A stretch of 9,970 nt of DNA, from contig JAEDEN010000060.1 of the NCBI GenBank assembly GCA_016293265.1, positions 1 through 9,970 on the forward strand, in the 5' to 3' direction. This document shows, piece after piece, positions 1 to 6,230 of this stretch. The notes beneath the pieces were generated by a model. The model worked only from the letters and a program-made list of their open reading frames with translations. It was not told where the DNA came from and did not search any database. The DNA comes from Oscillospiraceae bacterium (lineage in GTDB: Bacteria > Bacillota > Clostridia > Oscillospirales > Oscillospiraceae). The translations under genes were made by a program, and so were the position numbers. The number at the start of each line of letters is the position of its first letter. The stretch's first letter is position 1.

Positions 1-313
1 GCAGCTCGCCGGCGATCTTGTACATATTGGGGATCATCAGCAGCAGGCCCTGGGATGCGGTGTAGGTGGTGGTCATTGCACCGGCGGCCAGGGAGCCGTG
101 GACGGTACCGGAAGCACCGGCCTCAGACTGCATCTCGCACACCTTGACGGTGGTGCCGAAGATGTTCTTCTGGCCGGCAGCGGACCACTGATCCACCAGA
201 TCTGCCATGGGAGAGGACGGGGTGATCGGATAGATGCCCGCCACTTCGGTAAATGCGTAGCTGACCCATGCAGCAGCATTGTTACCGTCCATGGACTTGA
301 ACTTTCTTGCCAT
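1..313 (-). CDS. nifJ: Pyruvate:ferredoxin oxidoreductase (PFOR), N-terminal 104 residues; 3' end outside the window
   Basis: PFOR converts pyruvate and CoA to acetyl-CoA and CO2 and reduces ferredoxin; it is a cytoplasmic enzyme using thiamine diphosphate and iron-sulfur clusters. Only the start is visible. It reads MARKFKSMDGNNAAAW, then VAGIYPITPSSPMAD, then EMQSEAGASGTVHGSLAAGA and TYTASQGLLLMIPNMYKIAGEL. The YPITPSS and SEAGA/TYTASQGLLLM motifs are typical of the first pyrimidine-binding domain of homodimeric PFOR, a protein of about 1170-1200 residues. The ATG at 313 is chosen because AGGAGG (323-328) lies 9 nt upstream and the MARKFKSMDGN beginning is common in the family. The gene has its own sigma-A promoter and a leader hairpin. 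Cofactor-binding and ferredoxin-domain residues lie beyond the edge and could not be checked. Confidence 0.95.
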   Translation of the reverse strand, partial: MARKFKSMDGNNAAAWVSYAFTEVAGIYPITPSSPMADLVDQWSAAGQKNIFGTTVKVCEMQSEAGASGTVHGSLAAGAMTTTYTASQGLLLMIPNMYKIAGEL

Positions 314-335
314 AAACTCTTACCTCCTATAAATG

Positions 336-352
336 TGCTGCTGTCAGCAGCA
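336..352 (-). promoter_or_regulatory. Hairpin in the PFOR mRNA leader
   Basis: TGCTGCTG and CAGCAGCA are perfect inverted repeats around one central base. Folded as RNA this gives a 7-bp stem with a 3-nt loop. It ends 7 nt before the AGGAGG of PFOR and lies inside the predicted leader of about 83 nt. No T-run follows it, so it is not a terminator. A role in mRNA stability or translation is inferred. Confidence 0.5.
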
Positions 353-402
353 AACTTACCAAAGCATGAAAAATCGCCATGCGGCGGCCCTCATGCGTTC
401 TC

Positions 403-431
403 ATTATAGCACTCCGAATCCGGGCTGTAAA
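403..431 (-). promoter_or_regulatory. Sigma-A promoter of PFOR
   Basis: On the minus strand the -35 is TTTACA (431-426), followed by a 17-nt spacer and a perfect -10, TATAAT (408-403). TGC directly before the -10 makes it an extended -10. Transcription would start near 396, giving a leader of about 83 nt. A promoter this close to consensus fits a highly expressed fermentation enzyme. Confidence 0.85.
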
Positions 432-439
432 CTGTGAGT

Positions 440-457
440 TTGTTATTTTTTACACAA
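440..457. promoter_or_regulatory. Possible Rex operator upstream of PFOR
   Basis: The 18-bp imperfect dyad TTGTTAT-TTTT-TACACAA (plus strand) has the geometry of Rex sites (TTGTTAA or TTGTGAA, N4, then the inverted half). Its halves are one or two mismatches from consensus. It lies 8 nt upstream of the -35 of PFOR. Rex is the NADH/NAD+-sensing repressor of fermentation genes in Firmicutes. The site is AT-rich in an AT-rich gap, so chance similarity is possible. The much better site at the thiolase gene strengthens the case. Confidence 0.4.
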
Positions 458-524
458 TTTTTTGTTTTTTTGCAGAAAAAGCAGAGGCACAGCGCCAAAT
501 TCCCTTCCGCCGGGCCGGGTTTTA

Positions 525-533
525 TGCTACACT
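525..533 (+). promoter_or_regulatory. Weak candidate extended -10 for comM
   Basis: TGC followed by TACACT fits an extended -10 (TGnTATAAT, four of six in the hexamer). It lies about 30 nt upstream of the comM start. At 17-nt spacing the -35 position reads TTCCGC, a poor match. This is the only reasonable candidate I see on this strand between 314 and 558. Confidence 0.3.
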
Positions 534-564
534 TGAGAAAAAGCTTGGGAAAGGCGGGATGTTC

Positions 565-2082
565 ATGGTCATCGCGGTGCGCTCTCTTGGATTAAGCGGC
601 ATCACCGGCTACGAGGTGAGCGCCGAGTGCTTCCTCTCCGGGGGACTTCCGGCCTTTGACGTGGTGGGCCTGCCCGACGCCGCCGTGCGGGAGGCCCGGG
701 AGCGGGTGCGGGCGGCAGTGAAAAACTGCGGCGCCAAATTCCCGGTAAGCCGCATCACGGTCAATCTGGCCCCGGCGGGGCAGAAAAAGGCGGGCACGGT
801 GTATGACCTGCCCATTTTCGTAGGGATCCTGGCGGCAAACGGCGACCTGGACCCGCCTCCCGCCGACGCTGCCTTTCTGGGGGAGCTGAGTCTCACCGGC
901 GCGCTGCGCCCCGTCACCGGCGTCCTCCCCATGGCCATGGCAGCCCGGGAGGCAGGGGTCCGGCAGCTCTTCGTTCCGTCGGAAAACGCCGCGGAAGCCA
1001 CCCTGGCCGGCGGCCTCACCGTTTACGGCGTCCCGGACGTGGCCGCCCTGGTGGCCCATCTGAAGGGGGAGGTCCCTCTCCGCCCCGTCTCCCCGTGGAA
1101 GCAGGCCGGGGAGGAATCCGGCTTCCCGGACCTTCAGGATGTGATGGGCCAGGAGAACGTGAAGCGGGCCCTGGAGATCGCCGCCGCGGGAGGCCATAAC
1201 CTGCTGCTCATTGGTTCCCCCGGCTCGGGAAAGTCCATGCTGGCCAAGCGCCTGCCCTCCATTTTGCCGGAGCTGACGGAGCGGGAGGCCCTGGAGTCCT
1301 CCGCCATCTGGTCCGTGGCGGGAATGACGGACCCCAGGCGCCCCCTTCTCACCCGGCGGCCCTTCCGCTCCCCCCACCACACCGCCTCCGCAGCGGCCCT
1401 CACCGGCGGCGGCCCCCTTATGCGCCCCGGTGAAATGTCCCTGGCCCACAACGGCGTGCTGTTTCTGGACGAGCTGCCGGAATTCCGCCGGGATGTGCTG
1501 GAGGCCATGCGCCAGCCCCTGGAGGACGGCGCTGTGACGGTGGCCCGGGCGGGAGGCACGCTGCATCTGCCCGCCCGGTTTCAGTTGGTGTGCGCCATGA
1601 ACCCCTGCCGCTGCGGCTGGCGGGGCCACCCCTCCGGGCGCTGCCGCTGCTCTGACCGCGAGGTGGAAAAGTACGTGGAGAAGATCTCCGGGCCGCTGCT
1701 GGACCGCATCGACCTGCACGTAAACGTCCCCTCGGTGGAGTACGAAATGATGCGCCGCAGAAAGCCGGCGGAGTCCTCCGCTGCCGTAAAGCGCCGGGTG
1801 GACGCGGCCCGGGCCATCCAGGCCCGGCGCTTTGCCGGGTCGGACACCGCCTGCAACGCCCAGATGGCTCCCGCCCAGATCAAAGCCTTCTGTCCCCTGG
1901 ACGCCGCAGGCGACGCGCTGATGAAATCCGCCTTCCAGCGCATGGGACTCACCGCCCGCTCCCACGACAAGGTCCTCCGCCTGGCCCGGACCATCGCCGA
2001 CCTGGAGGGGGAGGCAGATATCTCCGCCGCCCACCTGGCGGAAGCCATCCAATACCGGAACACGGATATTCTGAAGGGCTAA
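565..2082 (+). CDS. comM: ComM/YifB family Mg-chelatase-like AAA+ ATPase
   Basis: The 505-residue length is normal for the family. ComM is a hexameric DNA helicase that promotes branch migration during natural transformation in gram-negative bacteria; its role in Clostridia is not established. Residues 1-170 form the Lon-like/ChlI N-terminal domain (GLPAFDVVGLPDAAVRE near 27-43). The AAA+ core has Walker A GSPGSGKS (217-224), Walker B VLFLDE (298-303) and the PFRSPHHTAS segment (266-275). Paired cysteines C348/C350 and C360/C362 around MNPCRCGW are characteristic and may bind zinc. LLDRIDLHV (378-386) and a C-terminal Mg-chelatase domain with RSHDK (465-469) follow. The frame is open far upstream, but homologues begin close to MVIAVRS, and AAAGGCGGG lies just before it. 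ATG 559, two codons earlier, is the alternative start. The gene faces spoIIP tail to tail. Confidence 0.92.
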   Translation: MVIAVRSLGLSGITGYEVSAECFLSGGLPAFDVVGLPDAAVREARERVRAAVKNCGAKFPVSRITVNLAPAGQKKAGTVYDLPIFVGILAANGDLDPPPADAAFLGELSLTGALRPVTGVLPMAMAAREAGVRQLFVPSENAAEATLAGGLTVYGVPDVAALVAHLKGEVPLRPVSPWKQAGEESGFPDLQDVMGQENVKRALEIAAAGGHNLLLIGSPGSGKSMLAKRLPSILPELTEREALESSAIWSVAGMTDPRRPLLTRRPFRSPHHTASAAALTGGGPLMRPGEMSLAHNGVLFLDELPEFRRDVLEAMRQPLEDGAVTVARAGGTLHLPARFQLVCAMNPCRCGWRGHPSGRCRCSDREVEKYVEKISGPLLDRIDLHVNVPSVEYEMMRRRKPAESSAAVKRRVDAARAIQARRFAGSDTACNAQMAPAQIKAFCPLDAAGDALMKSAFQRMGLTARSHDKVLRLARTIADLEGEADISAAHLAEAIQYRNTDILKG

Positions 2083-2086
2083 CAAA

Positions 2087-2114
2087 AATTCCCGCGCCGG
2101 ATGGCGCGGGAATT
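2087..2114. terminator. Terminator shared by comM and spoIIP
   Basis: A perfect 12-bp stem (AATTCCCGCGCC, 2087-2098, pairing with 2103-2114) closes a 4-nt loop. On the minus strand it runs into TTTTTG, a usable U-tract for spoIIP, whose stop is 6 nt away. On the plus strand the tail is GTGTATT, so termination of comM relies mainly on the GC-rich stem. Confidence 0.85.
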
Positions 2115-2119
2115 GTGTA

Positions 2120-3268
2120 TTATCCATCTGTAAGGGTCTCCACCATCCCTCTGGCAAAGAGCCTTGCGGCCAGGGCCGCCTCCTCCGGGCTGTTCCCGGC
2201 GGCCCCCACCTCCACCAGCAGCGACCCGGTGGTGGCGTGCTGGTTATAGCGGGAGTTGCGCAGCAGCATGGGCCGCATCAGCGTGCCGTTTTCCGCCAGC
2301 AGCGTGTTCTGAATGGCGGCGGCCAGCTTCAGGTTTTCCCGCCACCGGGGATGGGTCAGCCCGCTGCCGTCACTGCCCACCACCAGCGTCATCTGGGCGG
2401 AGGTGCCCTCCTTCGTTTCACTCACCACCTTGTATTCGTTTCCCGCCCCATCCTCGATGGCGTCCCGGTGGACGTCCAGCACAAAGCGGATGGAAGGATA
2501 CTGGGCCAGGTAGCTTTCAATGGCCGCCAGGGAGCGGTCATAGGCCCCGGAATAGGAGGGATAGTCATAAAGGGTACGGTCATGGAGGACGGAAATGCCC
2601 GCCGCGCCGAACACCTCCGCCATCTCGTCCCCGGCCTTCACCACGTTGTAGCGGCAGTCGGTGGTGCGGTGGTCCCCTGACCAGACGATGCCCTTGTCCT
2701 CCGCCGGGGTATAGGCTTCGCTTCCGTGGGTGTGGATGATCAGAATCTGAGGGTCCCCCTCCCCCAGGGCGGCATCATAGGGGGCGGAAAGCTCCTCCGC
2801 CCCAACGGTATAGTCCGTGGAATTGGAGAGGTAAACCCGTCCGCCCACCACATAGCCGGAGGGATCTGTCGGCACCAGCGTCCGGGCGGCCACGCCGTTG
2901 TCTGTGGGAACATGGGATTCCAGCGGCGTTTCCTCCACCGGCACGATGACGTTCTCTTCCTCCTCCGCCGGCCAGGAGACGGCGGGAGGCTCCTCCCGTG
3001 CCGACCAAAGCTCCGCCACCTCCGCCCGGGCGGAGAGCAGCAGGGGAGATTCCGATATAGTGAGGACCGCCGGAGCGGAAAGGCTGTCCCGCACCCACAG
3101 GTCCCCCAGCTCCCAGCGCAGCACCCCCTTGGGGGCCGCCCGGGCAACCGCCTGCAAGGCGGCCGAGGCGCTGTCGGTCCCGGCGGTAACCGCAGCCAGG
3201 TAAAAGACGCACGCCGCCACAGCCAGCGCCCCCAGGGCGCGCGCCGCGGCGCCACTCCTGCGTTTCAT
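2120..3268 (-). CDS. spoIIP: Stage II sporulation protein P (SpoIIP)
   Basis: SpoIIP is a cell-wall amidase/endopeptidase. It works with SpoIID and SpoIIM to thin septal peptidoglycan and drive engulfment of the forespore. The 382-residue protein has a basic N-terminus (MKRR), one membrane anchor (about 11-30), a linker of low conservation rich in acidic residues (about 85-130) and a C-terminal SpoIIP domain (about 170-380). Conserved signatures are ILIIHTHGSEAYTP (175-188), FVLDVHRDAI (262-271), LRNSRYNQH (336-344) and LLVEVGAAGN (350-359). H179 or H181, E184, H267 and E353 are the likely metal and catalytic residues, as judged from the family. ATG 3268 is preferred: GGAGG at 3280-3284 sits 11 nt upstream, whereas GTG 3280 and ATG 3277 overlap or crowd it. 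spoIID is not in the window. Confidence 0.95.
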   Translation of the reverse strand: MKRRSGAAARALGALAVAACVFYLAAVTAGTDSASAALQAVARAAPKGVLRWELGDLWVRDSLSAPAVLTISESPLLLSARAEVAELWSAREEPPAVSWPAEEEENVIVPVEETPLESHVPTDNGVAARTLVPTDPSGYVVGGRVYLSNSTDYTVGAEELSAPYDAALGEGDPQILIIHTHGSEAYTPAEDKGIVWSGDHRTTDCRYNVVKAGDEMAEVFGAAGISVLHDRTLYDYPSYSGAYDRSLAAIESYLAQYPSIRFVLDVHRDAIEDGAGNEYKVVSETKEGTSAQMTLVVGSDGSGLTHPRWRENLKLAAAIQNTLLAENGTLMRPMLLRNSRYNQHATTGSLLVEVGAAGNSPEEAALAARLFARGMVETLTDG

Positions 3269-3277
3269 AAAAAGCAT

Positions 3278-3309
3278 CACCTCCGGGACAACCCTATGCC
3301 CCGGAGGTG
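3278..3309 (-). promoter_or_regulatory. Inverted repeat containing the spoIIP ribosome binding site
   Basis: CACCTCCGGG (3278-3287) and CCCGGAGGTG (3300-3309) are perfect 10-bp inverted repeats separated by 12 nt. In a transcript coming from nfo, the GGAGGTG of spoIIP (3278-3284) would be the 3' arm of this hairpin and so would be masked. After the stem the minus strand reads ATGCTTTTT, so it could also act as a weak terminator after nfo. Which role applies cannot be decided from sequence. Confidence 0.6.
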
Positions 3310-3319
3310 AAATTTATGC
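3291..3319 (-). promoter_or_regulatory. Possible sigma-E promoter of spoIIP
   Basis: On the minus strand GCATAAA (3319-3313), a 14-nt spacer and CATAGGGT (3298-3291) resemble the mother-cell sigma-E pattern (KMATATT, 13-15 nt, CATACAHT). There are five matches of seven and five of eight. In Bacillus subtilis spoIIP has a sigma-E promoter. The start point would fall near 3284, inside the 3' arm of the inverted repeat. Confidence 0.4.
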
Positions 3320-3338
3320 CGGATGGACAGCACGGCCC

Positions 3339-4172
3339 TCACTCCCGCACAAGCCCCCGCATCAGTTCAATTTCCGCCCGGTAGCCCGGAAGCTCATTGG
3401 GGGTCTCCAGGCAGAAGGGCAGGGAACGCAGGGCCGGATGGTTCACCACCCGGGCCAGGGCCTCCAGGCCGATCTCCCCCGCGCCGATGCATTCGTGGCG
3501 GTCCTTGCGGCTGCCGGGGGCGTTTTTGCTGTCGTTCAGGTGGATGGCCTTCAGGCGGCGGAGGCCGATGACCCGGTCAAATTCCGTCAGCACGCCGTCC
3601 AGGTCGCCCACGATGTCGTATCCCGCGTCGGAGACATGGCAGGTATCCAGGCACACCCCCATTTTCTCCGAAAGGTTCACCCGGTCCAGGATCTCCCGCA
3701 GCTCCTCGAACCGGCCCCCCACCTCGCTGCCCTTGCCCGCCATGGTCTCCAACAGGACGGTGGTGGTCTGCTCCGGGCGCAAAATCTCATTCATGGCCTG
3801 GGCGATGAGGGCGATCCCCGCCTCCGTCCCCTGGCCCACATGGCTGCCGGGATGGAAGTTATAGAGCTGGCCCGGGATGTGCTCCATGCGGGAAAGGTCG
3901 TCCGCCATGGTTTCCCTGGCAAAGCTCCGGTTTTCCTCCGTCTGGCCGCAGAGGTTCAGCGTATAGGGGGCGTGGGCGATGACCGGGGCAAATCCGTTCT
4001 CCCGCAGCAGTACCGTCAGCGCTTCCGCATCGGCGGCGTCCAGGGGTTTTGCGCGGCTCCCCCGGGGATTCCGGGTGAAAAACTGAAAGGTGTCCGCTCC
4101 CAGGGCCATGGCCTGCCGTCCCATGGCGGCAAACCCCTTTGCGGACGACAGATGACATCCGATATGCAGCAT
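3339..4172 (-). CDS. nfo: Endonuclease IV (AP endonuclease family 2)
   Basis: This enzyme cleaves DNA 5' to abasic sites and removes blocked 3' ends in base-excision repair. It is a cytoplasmic TIM barrel with three metal ions. The 277-residue length is standard. All nine metal ligands known from the Escherichia coli enzyme can be placed: H67, H107, E142, D176, H179, H211, D224, H226 and E256. They sit in AHAPY, NFHPGSHVG, LLETMAGKG, CLDTCHVSDAGYD, HLNDSK, KDRHECIG and FCLETPNE. ATG 4172 is supported by AGGAGG (4179-4184) 6 nt upstream. Pre-existing abasic-site repair is useful to spores, which accumulate damage while dormant. That link to the neighbouring spoIIP is an inference from position only. 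Confidence 0.97.
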   Translation of the reverse strand: MLHIGCHLSSAKGFAAMGRQAMALGADTFQFFTRNPRGSRAKPLDAADAEALTVLLRENGFAPVIAHAPYTLNLCGQTEENRSFARETMADDLSRMEHIPGQLYNFHPGSHVGQGTEAGIALIAQAMNEILRPEQTTTVLLETMAGKGSEVGGRFEELREILDRVNLSEKMGVCLDTCHVSDAGYDIVGDLDGVLTEFDRVIGLRRLKAIHLNDSKNAPGSRKDRHECIGAGEIGLEALARVVNHPALRSLPFCLETPNELPGYRAEIELMRGLVRE

Positions 4173-4246
4173 AGCGTTCCTCCTGTGGTGGTTTTTTCTT
4201 TATGATACCACAGTTTCCCCCTTCCCGGCATTGGGATTTGCAACAA

Positions 4247-4384
4247 TTATTCCCCCTCCTCCAAAAACAGCTCCTCCGCCTGCCGCTGGGCGTTGATCAG
4301 CTCCTCCCGCAACGCTTCCAGGGAACGCTCCATGTCGGTGATGGTATTGAACAACAGCAGATACTCTTTTGCGATCATTTCCAT
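4247..4384 (-). CDS. Small acidic, probably helical protein, 45 residues
   Basis: I do not recognise this product. The reading frame runs ATG 4384 to TAA 4247-4249. It begins MEMIAKEYLLLFNTITDMER and ends EELFLEEGE. Leucine and isoleucine spacing with many Glu/Arg/Gln residues suggests one amphipathic helix or a short coiled coil, with no membrane segment. AAAGGAAG lies about 10 nt before the start, and the second ATG (codon 3) is possible. It is 74 nt upstream of nfo on the same strand, so the two may share a transcript. Support comes from the plausible ribosome site, the normal stop and a protein-like composition. The weakness is its length: a chance ORF cannot be excluded without homologues. 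Confidence 0.5.
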   Translation of the reverse strand: MEMIAKEYLLLFNTITDMERSLEALREELINAQRQAEELFLEEGE

Positions 4385-4587
4385 TTGTTCGTCTCTTCCT
4401 TTCAGATATATTGAGGCCGCGCCACAAAATCTTGTGGTTTCTGAGTCCTATGATACACATCCCTGGTGGAAAAAGCTGGCGTAATTTGTCGAAGAAACCA
4501 AAACGGGAAATATTTTTGCAAGACCGTCGGGAACCGCCGCGAAGGAGCGGGATTTTTCTCCTTTCCCGGTTTTTTTCGCCGGGGCGC
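4385..4587. other. Gap between divergent genes, no gene seen
   Basis: This AT-richer stretch separates the minus-strand small ORF from the plus-strand kinase promoter. It holds only small hairpins: CCACAA-AATC-TTGTGG (4422-4437) and AAGGAG/CTCCTT (4542-4547 with 4558-4563). A T7 run follows at 4570-4576. I found no convincing promoter for the minus-strand genes and no recognisable riboswitch. Confidence 0.5.
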
Positions 4588-4616
4588 TTGATGCCGGCGG
4601 CGGCGGATGGTATGAT
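4588..4616 (+). promoter_or_regulatory. Sigma-A promoter of the kinase/DUF3842/ECF-S cluster
   Basis: TTGATG (4588-4593), a spacer of exactly 17 nt and TATGAT (4611-4616) match the housekeeping consensus. TGG before the -10 adds an extended -10 element. The spacer is very GC-rich (repeated CGG). Transcription would begin near 4623, leaving a leader of about 26 nt. That is too short for a riboswitch. Confidence 0.8.
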
Positions 4617-4648
4617 GTAAAAAGTTCAGGCCGGAGGTGGATATCTTC

Positions 4649-5713
4649 ATGAGGGACGTTGCAGCGACAAGAGCGGCCCTGCTGGCCCATTGTACCAGGT
4701 GGCCCGCCCTGCAAGTGCAGGACCTTCTGAAATTTCTCCACCAGAGTGCCTTTGGCTGCGGCCACCTGGTGGACAGCGGCAGCGGCGCCCTGGAAGCGCT
4801 CCGGACTGAGGCGGCGCTTTTCCCCCACCGGGCCGACGTGGAACCGCTGGGCGGCCCCTTTGCCCGGGTGCATCTGGGCGTTGTGAAGGACGGTCTTGCA
4901 GTGGAGACCCTGTGGCGCATCTTTGTCCTCTCCTCCCGGGAGACCGGCGGCGGAGCACAGGCGCTGGAGGAGAAGCTCACCGCCCTGCTGTCCCTTGCCC
5001 GGGAGGGGGCCCTTCCCTTCAGCCCAGAGGAGGTGGCCGGCGCCGCAGACCGTTGGCGCCGCGGGGGCTTTCCCGCCTGCCACCACTCCGCCGCCTTCCG
5101 CGCCGCCTACGCCCCCGCTTACCGGGTGGTAAGCCGGGACTTTGCCCGGATCTTGCCGCTTCTCTCCTCCATCGACCGCAAAATGGCGGCAGGACGCCCT
5201 ATCATCGTGGCCATTGAAGGCGGCAGCGCCGCCGGGAAAACCACCCTGGGCGGTATGCTGCAGCAGATCTACGGCTGCAGTCTCTTCCACATGGACGACT
5301 TCTTCCTCCGTCCCGCCCAGCGTACAGCGGAGCGTCTCAGCCAGCCCGGCGGAAATGTGGACTACGAGCGCTTTTATGAGGAGGTCCTCCTGCCCCTGCG
5401 GGGAGGCCGGGCCGTTTCCTTCCGCCGCTATGACTGCCACAGCCAGCAGCTCCTTGCACCCACCACCGTGGCCCCGGCGGCCCTTTCCGTGGTGGAGGGC
5501 GCTTACAGTGCCCATCCCGCCCTGAGGGATCATTACGACCTGACCGTTTTCCTGGAGATCGACCCCGGCCTTCAGCGCCGGCGCATCCAGCGGCGCAACA
5601 CGCCGGACTTCCAGCAGCGGTTTTTCCACCTGTGGATCCCCCTGGAGCGGCGGTATCAGGAGGCCTTTGACATCCCCGGACACTGTGACCTGATCCTGGA
5701 GGTGAAGGAATGA
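4649..5713 (+). CDS. Uridine-kinase-like P-loop phosphotransferase with an extra N-terminal domain
   Basis: The C-terminal half (about 183-354) is a phosphoribulokinase/uridine-kinase-type domain. Walker A is GGSAAGKTT (191-199). MDDFF (215-219) is the usual acidic segment by the nucleoside pocket. NVDYERFYEEVLLPL (236-250), VVEGAYS (281-287) and a basic lid RRRIQRRN (310-317) follow. It should transfer ATP phosphate to a hydroxyl of a nucleoside-like or vitamin-like substrate; the substrate cannot be read from sequence. The first ~180 residues (QDLLKFLHQSAFGCGHLVDS near 24-43; GGPFARVHLG near 68-77; FPACHHSAAFRAAY near 141-154) form a domain not present in ordinary uridine kinase of about 210 residues. 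I cannot name it. ATG 4649 has GGAGG (4633-4637) 11 nt upstream; GTG 4637 overlaps that site and is unlikely. Its stop overlaps the next start (ATGA), so the two genes are probably translationally coupled. Confidence 0.83.
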   Translation: MRDVAATRAALLAHCTRWPALQVQDLLKFLHQSAFGCGHLVDSGSGALEALRTEAALFPHRADVEPLGGPFARVHLGVVKDGLAVETLWRIFVLSSRETGGGAQALEEKLTALLSLAREGALPFSPEEVAGAADRWRRGGFPACHHSAAFRAAYAPAYRVVSRDFARILPLLSSIDRKMAAGRPIIVAIEGGSAAGKTTLGGMLQQIYGCSLFHMDDFFLRPAQRTAERLSQPGGNVDYERFYEEVLLPLRGGRAVSFRRYDCHSQQLLAPTTVAPAALSVVEGAYSAHPALRDHYDLTVFLEIDPGLQRRRIQRRNTPDFQQRFFHLWIPLERRYQEAFDIPGHCDLILEVKE

Positions 5714-6123
5714 ACATCGTAGTCATTGACGGCCAAAGCGGCCGCATGGGCCAGCTTTTTATTGAGCGGTGCAGGGCCGGGGGCCTTACCTGCCCCATCA
5801 CCGCCGTCGGCACCAACGCCATCGCCACCGCCGCTATGCGCAAGGCCGGGGCGGACGCCGCCGCCACCGGCGAAAACCCCGTCATCGTGGCCTGCCGCAG
5901 CGCCGACATCATCGTAGGCCCCATCGGCATCCTGTCGGCGGACGCCATGCTTGGAGAGATCACCGCCGAAATGGCGGCAGCCGTGGGCCGCAGCAGCGGG
6001 AAAAAGCTGCTGCTTCCCGTGAACCAATGCGGCAACATCGTGGTAGGCACACAGGCCATGTCCCTCTCCCAAGTGATGGAGGAGGCCGTTGCCCTGCTGA
6101 AATCCCTCCTCCAACACGCTTAA
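5710..6123 (+). CDS. DUF3842 family protein
   Basis: This is a 137-residue cytoplasmic protein of the uncharacterised DUF3842 family, recognised from its overall pattern. It starts with a nucleotide-binding-like strand-loop (MNIVVIDGQSGRMGQ, 1-15). AVGTNAIATAAMRKAGADA (about 32-50) and ATGENPVIV follow. Then come ADIIVGPIGILSADAMLGEIT (about 64-85) and KKLLLPVNQCGNIVVG (about 97-112). The fold resembles a small Rossmann-type domain, so it may bind a nucleotide or phosphorylated ligand; this is inference. It begins inside the stop codon of the kinase gene, with GGAGG (5698-5702) 7 nt upstream. ECF-S follows after 107 nt on the same strand. The tight coupling suggests a function shared with the kinase. 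Confidence 0.85.
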   Translation: MNIVVIDGQSGRMGQLFIERCRAGGLTCPITAVGTNAIATAAMRKAGADAAATGENPVIVACRSADIIVGPIGILSADAMLGEITAEMAAAVGRSSGKKLLLPVNQCGNIVVGTQAMSLSQVMEEAVALLKSLLQHA

Positions 6124-6230
6124 CCCCTTCGGCCAAGCCGAAGCTGATTCCTACATCCCCCTGCCCCAAATTCGCGTCTCAAGGCGCGTCTCCCGTTCAA
6201 AACGGCAAATCACTGAAAGGGAGAACTCCT
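6124..6230 (+). promoter_or_regulatory. Spacer before the ECF-S gene with two hairpins and a short direct repeat
   Basis: CTTCGGC-CAA-GCCGAAG (6127-6143) is a 7-bp stem just after the DUF3842 stop. CCGTT-CAA-AACGG (6193-6205) is a second stem before the ribosome site. CGCGTCTC is repeated at 6173-6180 and 6185-6192. The first hairpin has no T-run, so transcription may read through. No known vitamin riboswitch motif is evident. I also see no good internal promoter. Confidence 0.4.

Noticed and set aside
592..2157. Open frame of 521 codons antisense to comM
   Set aside because: A mirror of the GC-rich coding frame: low-complexity Gly/Arg/Pro/Ala composition, no family motif, and the sense protein is a certain match.
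4183..4213. CTGTGGT/ACCACAG inverted repeat in the nfo leader
   Set aside because: Only 7 bp with a 17-nt AT-rich loop. It overlaps the Shine-Dalgarno by two bases, which is too weak to claim regulation.
4450..4455. TATCAT as a -10 for the small ORF and nfo
   Set aside because: No -35 hexamer at 16-18 nt (CAGCTT or similar).
4448..5683. Open frame of 411 codons antisense to the kinase gene
   Set aside because: Composition is typical of an antisense shadow, there is no ribosome site of note, and it crosses the kinase promoter in reverse.
6193..6230. PreQ1-type riboswitch before ECF-S
   Set aside because: A short stem followed by an A-containing stretch near the ribosome site invited the comparison, but the conserved A-rich tail and pseudoknot bases are not present.
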